Below, piece by piece: positions 50,689 through 63,700 of a DNA stretch of 64,000 bases. Origin of the DNA: Bromus sterilis (Eukaryota > Streptophyta > Magnoliopsida > Poales > Poaceae); the NCBI GenBank assembly GCA_950022295.1, contig OX465600.1:310940031-311004030 (forward strand), read 5' to 3'. The notes beneath the pieces were generated by a model. It saw only the letters and a list, made by a program, of their open reading frames with translations, had not been told where the DNA came from and searched no databases. Positions within the stretch are counted from its first letter, which is position 1. Every line of letters begins with the position of its first letter. The translations under genes and the position numbers were made by a program.

Positions 50689-51808
50689 TGATATGTCCAA
50701 AACGTATCTATAATTTATGCTTGCTCCATGCCTCTTTTGTGTGACATTGCTATGATATTGATGAACTTCCATACACTTTTCATCATATTTGGACTAACCT
50801 ATTAACTCAGTGCACCCCAGTGCCAGTTCCTGTTTTCTGTTGTTTTTCTATTTCAGGTTTCCCCATATTAAAAGTGCTCCAAAAAATCAGGAAAAATCAG
50901 ATAAAAAATCAGCATTCCGGAAGCTTCCGGATTCACCGAAGAAGGGCCAGAGGGGCCTCACCTGGTGCCTAGGCGGCCAGTGGGAGCGACCCAGGGCTTG
51001 GCCGCGCCGGGAGGCCTCCTAGGAGACTGGTGGCCCCCCTGGTGCCCCCCTTTGGCTCCTATTTATTCTCCCGTCGCAAAAACCCTGATTCCAGACCCCT
51101 TTTCTGCAGAAGCAATTCTGATCTCCGCCGCCATCGCCATCAAGCTTCGGGGGACCAGAATTCCTGTGCCGGCACCCTGCCGAGACGGGGAAGTGCCCCC
51201 GGATTCATCTCCATCGACGTTGCTTCCTCCCTCCATGATGCGGGAGTAGTTCCTCCCCGAGGCTAAGGTTTCTACCAGTAGCTATGTGTTCTTCTCTCTC
51301 TCCCATGATGTGATCTTCGTTGTGATTATAGGCTATGTTAATCTAGGGTGATCCCGTGATATTTCCCCTTCCTCTATGTATTGGATTTGATGTACTCACT
51401 TGATCCTATCTAGTATAATCCCCGAGACCATGGTGACAGCGGTCTATTGGACATGGGTTAGAAGAATATTTTCATGAGTGATTTCCTCTTTTGTGTGTGG
51501 ATTGAAGATTGAGAGTCTCTTGGTGCTTGTATTTGACTATCCTTTAGATATGTTGTGGTGATTGTGGTACTCTCTTTGGATGGCCGCGGTGACATTGGGA
51601 AATCCATAGACGAGAACTACGAACTCTGAGGTGTGCTTTTGTAGCCCTACACAATTCTCGTCCTCTCTTGACCACAAAGGAATGACCTCCGAGTATGTCT
51701 CCATTGCATGTTTTATGAGGAATATCATGTGATTAGACTATGTTAATGTTGTTGAGAGTTTCCACTAGTGAAAGTATGAAGCCTAGGCCTTGTTTCCACC
51801 ATTGTTAC
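50689..51808 (+). mobile_element. Second related LTR, forward, different downstream half
   Basis: Begins TGATATGTCCAAAACGTATC, like the previous LTR with one change. From about 51060 it diverges into another subfamily (ggtgacagcggtctattgga and following). Its 3' end is not clear. Confidence 0.6.
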
Positions 51809-52665
51809 TGTAAGTGCATCAAGTGCCCTCCCCTTGAGGTTTTGGAGTTTGATGACAAAACGGTTAAGGGACTGACGTGTTTGTGAGTATACACAGGAGA
51901 ACAGTCCCTGATGAGGTGTTTAACCACCAATGTCGACCCCACAAAATGTTGAGGAACATTGAAGAAACGAAGGTTTTCCTGAAGAACGTATTGGCACAAA
52001 ATCCTGAAGAAACAGGATCCTGAAGACTCTGAATCCTGAAGAAACAGGATCCTGAAGACTTGGAATCCTGAAGAAACTGGATCCCGAAGAATTGAGATCC
52101 TGAAGAAAGTTGCGCCATACTGAAGACATGTCAAGATGAAGATCAAGCTGAAGCATAGTCTTCGTTAAGTCTTTTTCTTTCTTGAGTCGTAGGAAAACAT
52201 CGTACTGTTGGAGGGGTTGAAGAAAACGAGTTCCCAAGGTCTGAGGAATTGCTCAACTAGGAATCCTGAAGAAAAACCCTGAGAAAATCTCCTGAAGTAT
52301 AAGTTTAGTCCTCGGGTGTCTGAGACGTTGTTCTTTAGGACACTGAGGTAACTAACTTCGGTTGACGAGTCAGGAGATCGCCAGTGCGATTCTTCTGAAG
52401 ATTGTGAGGAGAGAGAATACTTTGACCGTGCCACGTGTTGCGTGGTGAGAGGCTAGAAATTGTCTAGCAACGGTCATATCCGAGGGCATGAGAGTAATTG
52501 CATGCATGGGCATTTATTTCCTTTCACAGGGGGTTGCTCCGCGGCTATAAATAGCCGCCCCCAGCCCCAGTTGGGGGTTGGCTGCTCCGACAGAGAAACT
52601 GACACTTGTCATTTGAGAGCAACCCTCCTCTGAAGAATTTGAAGAACCCAAGTGAGGAAATGATG
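51809..52665 (+). mobile_element. Copia (Sirevirus-like) LTR, incomplete
   Basis: Begins TGTAAGTGCATCAAGTGCCC and contains a TATA box in gcggctataaatagccgccc at 52541-52560, followed by the ggttggctgctccgacagag leader. This arrangement is typical of a large Triticeae LTR family. Family name uncertain; the 3' end is lost at the junction near 52665. Confidence 0.55.
52000..52109. repeat. 32-bp tandem repeat in the Copia-like LTR
   Basis: The unit aatcctgaagaaacaggatc plus ctgaagactctg starts at 52000, 52032, 52064 and, degenerate, 52096. Confidence 0.9.
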
Positions 52666-54307
52666 GTGCGAGAGTTGACGGGTGTAGTCTTCTCGCCCTT
52701 CGTTGGTGAGCCCCAAGTGGAAGGCGTGATGCAGCACAACAGCAAATTTCCCTCGGTAAAGATACCAAGGTTTGTCTCCAGTAGGACTCCAGAGATGAGA
52801 AGTAGGTGTCAGCGGCGCAACTGACGCGAACCTGCACACATACACAGATAACTTTGTTCCCAACGAAGTCCAGAGAGGTTGTCAATCTCTCCGGTCTTGT
52901 TGTTTACAAAGGATAAAACGCAAGGGATAATAATAGCAACTTGAAAGTAAATGCAGAAAAGTAAATATAGCGTGGAAACAATGATAAGGATATGGACCGG
53001 GATACGTGATGTTCGCTAGTGATGTCTCTCTCCCAAAAGACGATAAAATTGCTATGCGAGGTAAACAAATTACAGAAAGGCAATTGACAGAATTAAGAAC
53101 GCACCGCAATGCTAACTATGCTACAAAAGAAAGGAAGAGGTTCAAAAGCACAGGCAGTACGCCAAGGTAAGTAGACCGAAATCCATCTGCATCTACTACT
53201 AATCATCAACCTTGAGATATCTATCCAGAACATCTCGCTGGTATTAAGTTGCGAGCCCCACCCAAAGTGTAAACCCAAAGCAACAGACAACTGCATTAAA
53301 AAGAACTCTGCGTAAAGTAAACAATCCTTGTAACCGCAGTTACAAGTACCATTGTTTTCCCCCTTGTGGAAACATCACATCCCCTAGACTCATGTTTCTG
53401 TCACTTAAGCGTGTCATCGGGGGGCATGAACCCACAATCTAGCACAACGCTCCCTCTTGGAGTCACTACCTACTACTTGGCCAAAGCAATAAACAGCAAC
53501 GGGGAACATGCAAGAATTACTTAGGAACAAAAATATAAGAGATAAAAACCAAATATATTACTCTATCACAATCTGAACATAATCTCATAATCCATCAGAT
53601 CCTATCAAACTCAACATAGCAATAGCAGAAATATTACAAAGGTTCCTCGATCATGTTGGGCATCTCACGAGGTCTAAACAATGAAGATCAAAGAGGGGAG
53701 GAGAACATCACATAGCTACTGATCACGGACCCATGGTCCAAGGAAAACTACTCACGAGACATCCAGGGAGCATCCATGGTGGAGAGGAGACTCCCGGAGG
53801 TCAATCCTCCCTCCGGCAGGGTGCCGGGAAGAGGTCTTCTGGTGCTCCCGATCTTCGGAAGCGCGGCGGCGGCGGTACAGAGGCGAGATCGCGGAATAGG
53901 GTTCTCCTTCTGGGGTTTTCCCGTGACGGGGGATAAATAGGCGAAAGGGGGCAGCCAGAGGTGGGCCAGGGGCCCCAGGCGCCCCCCTGGCGCGGCCAGG
54001 GGTGGGGCCGCGCCGAGTGGCCGCCTGGGCCCCCTGGCTCCCCTCTGGCCCCTCCCGGGCTTTTCTGGATGCTTCCGTCACGCTGATTTTTTATCTGAAT
54101 TTTCCCGATTTTTCTGGCACTTTTTATATGGGGGAAAACTGAAATAGAAAAACAGCAGAAAACAGGAACTGGCACTGGGGTGCACTGAGTTAATAGGTTA
54201 GTCCAAATATGATCAAAAGTGTATGAAAGTGTATCTAGATCATAGCAATATCACACAAAACATGCATGGAGCAAGCAGAAATTATAGATACGTTTTGGAC
54301 GTATCAA
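52666..54307 (-). mobile_element. Long-LTR Gypsy LTR, reverse
   Basis: The LTR start TGATACGTCCAAAACGTATC reads on the reverse strand from 54307. It contains the same middle segments as 48684-50355 (for example aacatctcgctggtattaag at 53229). The distal end is at about 52680, where it meets the Copia-like LTR. Confidence 0.8.
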
Positions 54308-56057
54308 CATCCCCAAGCTTAATTCCTGCTCGTCCTCGAGTAGGTAAATGATAACAGCATAATTTCTGTGGTGACATGCTAGCAACCATATAAGAACTTT
54401 GAAAAGTAAAGCAATCAAGGTTAGAGATTCAATTCAAGTCATAACATGCAAGAGTCTATATTAGCATTGAAACAAGTAACAAAAGAACATTAGGTGCAAG
54501 AGCTCTCGCTGTCCGTGACTCGAATGTCTCCAAATGGTGTTTGCGTGCAAGAAAGGGGATAGGGAATACGAGAGAAAAAAGAATTTTTGTTGAGAACTCA
54601 ATTTACTAAATTTTCACACTTGGTCTTCTTTGGAATCTTATCTTGACTCGTCCCCAGACCACTAGCCAGGTACAAGTCAATTTGATCCACTCCTTTTCGA
54701 TATTTCGAGCACTCATGCAATGGATGAGCGTAAGCACGAGAGTTGACACTTAGGATGGCAAAGAGAGAAATATGGTGGAGGAGGAAGACAAAAAGGATGA
54801 GAAAGGCTCACATCAATGAGGACAATCATAGGCAAGAGATGCCAAATGATAAATATGATGTGAGGAGTAGGGATTGCCATGCAACGGATGCACATACGAG
54901 CTAGGAAGCTCTCCAATGGAACTAGTGGGGGTGCATCTAACTTGCTCGCTCATGAAGACCTAGAGCTCTTTTGAGGAGGCTCATCCTTGGAATATGCAAG
55001 CCAAGTTCTATAGTGTGAAGGTCCCCACATAGCTATATGCATAATGATCATCTCTATGGAGTACAAGGATATAAAGGGAGTACTAGTGTGGATCTCTCAA
55101 AAGGATAGTAGTGTTGCCCCTTTCTCTCTTTTTATTTCTTTTTTTTCATTTTCTATTTTTTTGTATTTTTTTGGTGGCCTTAATGGCTCTTTCTATTTAA
55201 CTCTCATTTGTCCTCTTTGGGATCTTTTAATGTGTCCACTTTGGGATCTTTTCCTCACTTAAGGGCAACACTCTATTTTACAAGAAGGTATAGGAAATCT
55301 TCACACTTTACAAGGTACTCAAAATCATAAATAAGATGTAACTATCATGATGTATGCAATGTATGCCGCTGCCAGTGTAGCAGGAACATGTATGACATGA
55401 AGATCAAGTCATGAAGAGGTGGAAGTTGCATGGCAATGTAACTCGGAAAGGCTATGGAAATGCCTTGATAGGTAGGTATGGTGGCTGTTTTGAGGAAAGA
55501 TATAAGGAGGCTTATGATGACAGAGCGTATCATGCCAAGGGTTTGGAAGTACCGGAGAAGGTGGACACCAACTCTCGGAGTGAGAAGAAGGCAATGCACG
55601 GCACGGGAAAGGCTAGCAAAATATGGGAAGGTGGAAGTGTCAACTTTCAATACTTACATTAGTCCGAAGAACTCATGCACTTATTATCGGTAACTCTCAA
55701 TCTAATGAGGAGGTTCACAAAGAGACAAGTACCCCGAGGAGGAGTGTATGGGGGTTTGGTTATCCTTGCGCATCCTCGACTCATGGTACGTGAGTGTTCT
55801 CTAATATTCGACCCCTTAGAAGAGTAGTGATCCATCTAGTAGCTAGAGTTCTCAACTGGTTTTGTAGGTTTTGAAAATACACGGATTGCCCAAAATACGT
55901 CACCTATCACTTATAGGCAAGAGCTCATGACACCAAAAGTTCAAACATTACTCACATCAATACCTCAAAACTATTGCAAGCTACTACTAAAATTAAATAG
56001 CAACCTCAATTACCTACTTTCAAGACAAGACACAACTCAGTGCAACAACCAACTCTC
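54308..56057 (-). mobile_element. 3' internal region and PPT of the reverse Gypsy
   Basis: Directly beside the LTR start is the polypurine tract complement (acatccccaagcttaattcc). The remaining 1.7 kb is non-coding 3' internal sequence with a T-rich stretch at about 55120-55175. No gene seen. Confidence 0.7.
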
Positions 56058-59000
56058 TGTAAGGCCCGATATGCGGTACTGTTCCAGATCTAGGTGTTTC
56101 CACCCAGATCCGGGGACGAAGCACATATCGGTCCCACCGCGACATATGACAAAGCCATATGCCCCGGATTTCCAACGTGATATCACAACATTACAGATAC
56201 AGGATACAACATCTCATACAATCGGCATACAACTGCCTTAAATACAATATAACAGCGGAAGATACATGTCTGAGTACAGACTACAATCAAATGCCTACTG
56301 GCAAAGAGAAAAACATCGGTCCCATAACCACACGGGTCTAGGCCCTCCGCCGGGATCCGCCTAACTAGTCGTCGTCGAGTCTCCACGTGAAACGTCGATC
56401 ACCATACCTGTTGTTGAACACGAACCCTGAAAAGAGTTTGGGGGGTAGTATCATGAGTACAGAGGTACTCAGCATCCAACTGTAGTGGTCATCTGACCCA
56501 GCAAGGACTTCATCACTCGTCATTCTAGGACAACTAGTAGTTTACGGTAAGGAAGGGGTAAGTGGTGAGGTTGCTGCCGCACTAGCATTTATGAAGTGGC
56601 TAAAGATCTAGAGAGTAAGGTAAGAAGCCAAGCATTCGATGAGGAATCGGCTCCAACAAGTCTTGCTATCAGCTACTTACGCAATCATAACACCTATCCT
56701 ATCCTTGTCCTCCTCTTCGCATCCCGACGAAGAAGAAGCAGTCAAGGCACACACACGTTGATCAAGTTATATTAAGATTATCTCAGTTGTTGTTGTCTAT
56801 GAACAAGGAGTAGGTCTCAAGTCGTCCATAACCGTGGACACGACTTCTCGAAAAGATTTAACCCTGCAGGGGTGTACCAACTACCCATTACGAGGCTCCG
56901 CACGCACATCCATCACTCTCAGTTGCTACCCATCACAGGCAACCATTTTATGATTTAGTTCCAAGAGATCCGAAACGACAGGTCCCTCTAACTAACAACG
57001 AACAAATCCGGGTGGACCCCGGTGAGTCGACATCCATCTCAGGAGCCGGACGCACTCTCGATCTGGTCTCTACCGTCTGTCGTTGGTTTGGATAGCCGGT
57101 TAATCACACATGGGACACCGGGTCCTTAGCCGGACAAAGTGGGCCAGCAAGGGAGCTATGTCCTCACTGGTCCAGGTTGGTTTGTAAACAACTGGCGTAC
57201 GACCAGCACACACACGGTTTCAAATGGTAAATCAGCTTGGGCCACCACTAGAAATGCTTGAAGCTAGGTAGGTAAGAAAAGGGGACCCCATAAAATCCCA
57301 CACGCGGTTAGGCACGCTCAGTCTTAAAACCAATACCCGGAACTCGGATCCTAGGTGACTCGAATGGAACAAAGCGTCGGGGCGGGATAGCCTAGACCTT
57401 CCATCCTTCGTCGAATATAGTTAACATTATAATAATCATATCATCAACAACAATAATAATAAGGTGATATCCCAACCCAAGGAGTAACAGGGTAACATCG
57501 TAGCATCCTAAGCATGCATACTAAGCAGGGGCTGAGCAACGAGCAAAAGTAACATAGCAGTACAAGGTTTGCTGGGAAGGGACATGGCTGTATCGGTTTG
57601 AAAAAGGCTGTAAACATGTGGTAGGATCAAACATCGAGCCTAACCTAGACTAGCATGCAAACCGCTGGTTGAAATAGAATGGATCATAAGTAATGTATAG
57701 TCCTTGCCTGTTGATAAGTCGGGTTCCGAAGGTGTAGTTGATCGCAAGCTCGCATCATCTCCGAGAGGTACCCGCGGAAGCACACAAGACGTAAACACTG
57801 GAAAGCAATCAACGGTGCACCACTATTACTACGGAGCAACACAAGATCAAAGAGACAACACAAGGCACGGCAACGCGATACGGATCTATCGTCGAGAACG
57901 GTTACTAACAGTTTAAGTGGAGTACTCGTCACACACGACGAATACCGCACGTTTACGGTGGTTCAAGTTGTTTAACTACAGGTGATCAACCAACGGTTAT
58001 TAACGTGGCAACTCAAGCAAGCATGGCATATCACACAAACATTACAACAGGTGAAGCATAAAGTAAACTATCTATGCTAGTCAATTTAAGTGGGGCACAA
58101 CCTAAACATGGCATACACTAAGTGCCGCACGATAATTAAAGGATTTGATACTGTTCTGCCCTAAACCATATTTTAGGTTGGTTAACAACAGCAAACAATA
58201 GCATAAACACAAAGTACACGAAAAACTAATCAAGTTACATATAAGGCACACTCCAAACGGAGTTACGGTTAAAAAGATATAAGCAAAACAAGTTTGCAAC
58301 ACAATCTGCCAACATCACGAAGCACACTTTAGAGCAATGCATGAACAGGTTAAACAATGCAAACATGCTCAGAAATTACTTGCAATTAAAGTAGACATGA
58401 CATGGAAGGCACGGCAAAAGGAATCATGCAAATAGGCATCATAGATCAAAAGATATTAAGCAAACAACATGGCATCGCAAAGTAACAGACTTAGAGAAAA
58501 ACAGAGGTGACTGTCAAAAACAGCAGCATAGAAACTTTGGAGCTAAATATCTATATTACCAGCAAGCATATCATGACAATTCAATACATGGGATGAAAGT
58601 AGACATGATGCTTAACAATATGCAATTGGAATCACTCAATTCCGATAAACGGTCGCGACACACTCGTCGACCGAAGTTGCAACAAAATAACAGTTTCAGC
58701 AACAACAACACAATAACAACAGGGTAGCTAATTTGGAGAAAGATTTAATATAGCTAAGGCACCCAAACATGGCAAGTTAAAGCATGGAATTGAAGTACAC
58801 ATGATGCTTAACACATAGGAGAAAGAATCAATGCAATAGGTCTCATGGATTTGTTACAATCATCATGCAAAGTTGCAACAAAATAATAACAGCAGCACAT
58901 AACAGGAAAAACTAGCAGTTTAACGGCCTGATGCCCACTTTAGCACACAATTACACAATCAAGATGAGCTCAAATGGGAAAACTTTATACATACGAATGC

Positions 59001-60019
59001 TAGAGCACGCAAAACTGAGCAACTTTCGTTTTGGGGGCACGTTCATCGGATCTACCGTTTAACGGGAAATTACAGCGCAAAATTGAATACAGCAAGCAAT
59101 TTCAGGGACTTAGCAAAATTACAGGGTGCTAGAGAAAAAAAAACAGATGCAAAAATAAAAAAAACAGGGGGGCGGCCTGGCTCACCCCACTGGGCTCGGC
59201 CCAAGTGGCCTGGCTGGCTGGAGAGGCCTGGGATGGCCGGCTCGGGCTGCGCTGGGCCGCTGGACTTGGCCCACCTGGCCGTCCAGGCGGTTGGGGATGA
59301 GGGCGAGCTCGGGCTCCCGAGCGGGAGCGGCAGGCGGCGCCGACCATGCTCCGGCGAGCACGGGAGGAGGCGCGCCGGCCCGTGCGGCGTGGTGGTGGGC
59401 AAGGTGGCCGCGGAGGGCGCGGATCCGACCGTCGGTGAGCAGCGGCGTCCACGGCTGGGTCCTGGGCGGCGCGGCGGCGAGCTTCGGGCCCTGGCGGCCA
59501 TGGCGGTGCTCGACCTCGCAGAGAGAGAGATAGGGTTAGGGAGAGAAGGGGAGAGGAGAAAGCAGGGAGAGGAGAGGAGGTCGACGGCGGCAGGCTGCGG
59601 CCTGGCCGGAGGCGGCGCGAGGAGCACGGCGGCGGCCTGCTCGGGCGCGTCCACGGGAAGGGGAGGGGGCGGCGCGAGCTCCTGCTCGGGCCATGGCGCG
59701 GCGGCCGCGAGCTCGCCTCGGGCTGTGCCATGGCGCAGAGGTGGCCGACGGCGACCGGAGCAAGCACGGCGGCGGCGCGTGGTTGGATCGGGCTTGCGGC
59801 GGCGTGGAGCTCGGGCACGGAGGCCTCCATGGCTGGCTCCAAGGTGTGATGACGTGGCACTCTCAGATCCGCCCGATCTGCCATCCGATGGCTGAGATTG
59901 CCTCTCGCTAGGGTTTGGACGAAAATTTGGGGCTATTGGGCAAAGTTGGAGCAGATCTGGGGTGGTGGCTGCAAAATCTGGCTAGGGAAACCCTAGAAAT
60001 GGGTGGGAGTGTGGTGGTC

Positions 60020-60029
60020 TTTATATAGC
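60020..60029 (-). promoter_or_regulatory. TATA box of the left arm, firing left
   Basis: Reverse-strand GGCTATATAAAGACC, followed by the leader segment ccaccacactcccacccatt. It mirrors 60711 exactly about the palindrome centre. Confidence 0.7.
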
Positions 60030-60709
60030 CCCGGTGGCTGGCAGTTTGCAAAATCATCTTCGGTTTTTCTCTCGCGCGCTCGTTGTTCACGTTTCTGACC
60101 GCCGGGGGTCCGCAGTATCTCCGATTCGGGTAAAACTTCAAACTGCGCGATCAGCGCGTCGAGCCGGAGGCGTTCACCTCGCGCTGGAACCGTTCCGAGA
60201 ACACTTTCCGGCGCGCTATAAAAATATCCCGTTTAATTATTAAACGAGGTTTTTCGTTCCGTTGGCTGCGGCTGGTCTCGTGCGGTTATCGCGACGGTGA
60301 TCGGGTGAAACCCGGTGTCGCAAAGGTCGAGTGTCAGGGTGGCAAGGGTCGGTCTCCGTCCGATACGAGATAAGAGGGACGGAGACCGACCCTTGCCACC
60401 TTGACACTCGACCTTTGCGACACCGGGTTTCACCCGATCACCGTCGTGAAAACCGCACGAGACCAGCCGCAGCCAACGGAACGGAAAACCCCGTTTAATA
60501 ATTAAACGGGTTATTTTTATAGCGCGCCAGAAAGTGTTCTCGGAACGGTTCCAGCGTGAGGTGAACGCCTCCGGCTCGACGCACCGATCGCGCAGTTCGA
60601 AGTTTTACCCGAATCGGAGGTACTGCGGACCCCCGGCGGTCAGAAACGTGAGCACCGTGCGCGCGAGGTAAAAACCGGGGATGTTTTTGCAAACTTCCAG
60701 CCACCCATG

Positions 60710-60720
60710 CTATATAAAGA
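60710..60720 (+). promoter_or_regulatory. TATA box of the right arm, firing right
   Basis: CTATATAAAGACCACC with the same leader; together with the mirrored box it makes a divergent promoter pair about 680 bp apart. Confidence 0.7.
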
Positions 60721-63700
60721 CCACCACACTCCCACCCATTTTTAGGGTTTCCCTAGCCACAAATTTGCAGCCACCCCCTCCACTTTGCCCAGATCTGCCA
60801 AATTGATCCCCATTTTCGCAACCCTAGCCTCCCAGCGGATCGGCCGATCCAACGGCCCAGATCGGCTCTGGCTTCCCACCTACCTCTTCTCTCTCCTCTC
60901 CACCTCCCACCTCCTGCCGTGGAGCACCCGAGCGCCGCCGCCTCCGACTCCGGTCGCGGGAGCCGACCAGCAGCCGGGCCGCGCCCCCTCTCCCCTTCTC
61001 TTCCTCCCTCTCTCCTCTCTTCCCCCTAACCTTTCCTCCTCGTCCTCTACGCAGGTCGTCGGCCGCACCAGGAGCCGCCGCCGCGCCATGGCAGCAGCCC
61101 GGCCAGCCGCGAGTCCTCCCGCCGACCTCCGCCCCGCACGGCCTCAGCGCCTCCTCGCCTCCTCATCCCGCGTCCAGGCCGCCCGCACCTCCGAGCCAGA
61201 TCGCCGACGCGCCTCGCCGGGATGCCGTCGGCGACGGCCGTCGCCCTGGTCTCAGTCCGGGACGGGAGGAGCCCGATCCAGGCCTCCAACCGCCAGGCCA
61301 GGCGGCCCGTCAGCCAGCGCCGAGGCCCAGCCCAGGCCAGGCCGGCCTCTCCAGCCAGTGGGCCTCAGCCCTTGGTGAGCAACCCGAGCTGCACTTTTTT
61401 TTCTCTGAGTTTATGTCCTTTTCCAATTTTGCTAAGTCTGGAAAATTGTGTTGCTGACTCGATTCCGCGTTGACGATAGCAAGCGATCCGTAGCCCGGAT
61501 GACTTCGCGCCCAAAAGACGAACTGTTTAGAATTGCGTGTAGTTTAATTCATCTTTTGTGAGCATTTGCATTTGAGCTCATCTTGATTGTGTAATTGTGT
61601 GCTGAACAGGGCATCAGGCCGTTAAACTGCTACTTTTTCCTGTTATGTGCTGCTGTTAATATTTTGTTGCTACTTTGCATGATGATTGTAACAAATCCAT
61701 GAGGCCTATTGCATTGATTCCTTTTGCGTTGCGTTAAGCAATGTTTCTACTTCAGTTTCATGCATTCACATGCCATATTTGCTTGCTGCATCATGTTTAT
61801 ATCTTGCTCCAAAGTATCTATCCTGATGTTATTGTGCTGCTATTGCTGAAACTGTTATTTTGTTGCAACTTCGGTCGACGATTGCTTCGCAACCGTTTAT
61901 CGGAATTGAGTGATTCCAATTGCATTTTGCTAAGCATCATGTCTACTATCATCCCATGTATTGCTATGTCATGTTGCTGCACTTTTGCATATAGATTTAA
62001 CCCTGTTTATACAGCCTGTGTGCATAACTTGTTTTGCTTATATCTTTTTAACCGTAACTCCGTTTGGAGTGTGCCTTATATGTAACTTGATTAGTTTTTC
62101 CTGTACTTTGTGTTTATGCTATTGTTTTCTGTTTTTAACCAACCTAAAATATGGTTTAGGGAAGAACAGTACCAAATCTTTTAATCATCGTGCGGCACTT
62201 AGTGTTATGCCATGTCTAGGTTGTGCCCCACTTAAATTGTCTAGCATAGATAGTTTACTTTGTGCTTCACCTCTTGACATGTTTGTGTGCTATGCCATGC
62301 TTGCTTGTGTTGCCATGTTAATAACCGTTGGTTGATCACCTGTAGCTAAGCAACTTGAACCACCGTAAATGTGCGGTATCGTCGTGTGTGGCGAGTACTC
62401 CACTTAAATTGTTAGTAACCGCTCTCGACGGTAGGTGCGATGTATCGTGTTGCTTCTTGTTGATGCTTGCTCGTGTTCGCTCAGTAGTAATAGTGGTGCG
62501 CCGTTGATTGCTTTCCAGTGTTTATCGTCTTGTGTGCTTCCGCGGGTGCCTCTCGGAGACGGTGCGAGTGTGCGATCGACTACACCATCGGAACCCGACT
62601 TATCAACAGGCAAGGATTATACATTACTTATGATCCATTCTATTTCAACCAGCGGTTTGCATGCTAGTATAGGTTAGGCTCGATGTTTGATCCTACCACA
62701 TGTTTACAGCCTCTTTTAAACCGATACAGCCATGTCCCTTCCCAGCAAACCTTGTACTGCTATGTTACTATTGCTCGTTGCTCAGCCCCTGCTTAGTATG
62801 CATGCTTAGGATGCTACGATGTTACCCTGTTACTCATGGGTTTGGGATATCACATTATTATTATTGTTGTTGAGGATATGATTATTATAATGTTGACTAT
62901 ATTCGACGAAGGATGGAAGGTCTAGGCTATCCCACCCCGACGCTTTGTTCCATTCGAGTCACCTAGGACCCGAGTTCCGGGTATTGGTTTTAAGCCTGAG
63001 CGTGCCTAACCGCGTGTGGGATTTTATGGGGTCCCCTTTTCTTACCTATCTAGCTTCAAACATTTCTAGTGGTGGCCCAAGCTGATTTACCATTTGAAAA
63101 CATGCATATATATCTTGTCGGGTCGCTCCTAGCAGATATCTTTTAAACAACTCGGGCCAGCGGAGACATGGTTTCTCTTGTTGGTCCACACCTGGAAGCT
63201 AGGGGGCTGCCCACATCTGTTTGGGTAGCTAACCCGACCTCGTCCAGACGGTAGAGGCCAATTCGAGAGCGCGGCCGGCTTTTGAGTTGGATGTCGACTC
63301 ACCGGGGGCCACCCGGATTTGTTCGTTGTTAGCTAGAGGGACTTGTCGTTTCGGATCTCTTGGAACTAAACCATAAAATGGTTGCCTATAATGGGTAGCA
63401 ACTGAGAGTGATGGACGTGCGTGCGGAGCCTCGTAATGGGCAGTTGGTACACCCCTGCAGGGTTAAATCTTTTCGAGAAGCCGTGTCCACGGTTATGGAC
63501 GACTTGAGACCTACTCCTTGTTCATAGACAACAACAACTGAGATAATCTTAATACAACTTGATCAACGTGTGTGTGCCTTGATTGCTTCTTCTTCGTCGG
63601 GATGCGAAGAGGAGGACAAGGATAGGATAGGTGTTATGTTTGCGTATGTAGGTGGATAGCAAGACTTGTTGGAGGCGATTCCTCATCGAATGCTTGGCTT

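Noticed and set aside
59083..59895. Long GC-rich open frames on both strands (270 and 251 residues)
   Set aside because: Pro/Arg/Ser/Ala-rich low complexity in several phases at once, inside an LTR leader; no domain, and the opposite arm does not preserve the frame.
60785..61378. 197-residue forward frame
   Set aside because: Counterpart of the previous block in the right arm, not conserved in protein sequence; LTR leader composition.
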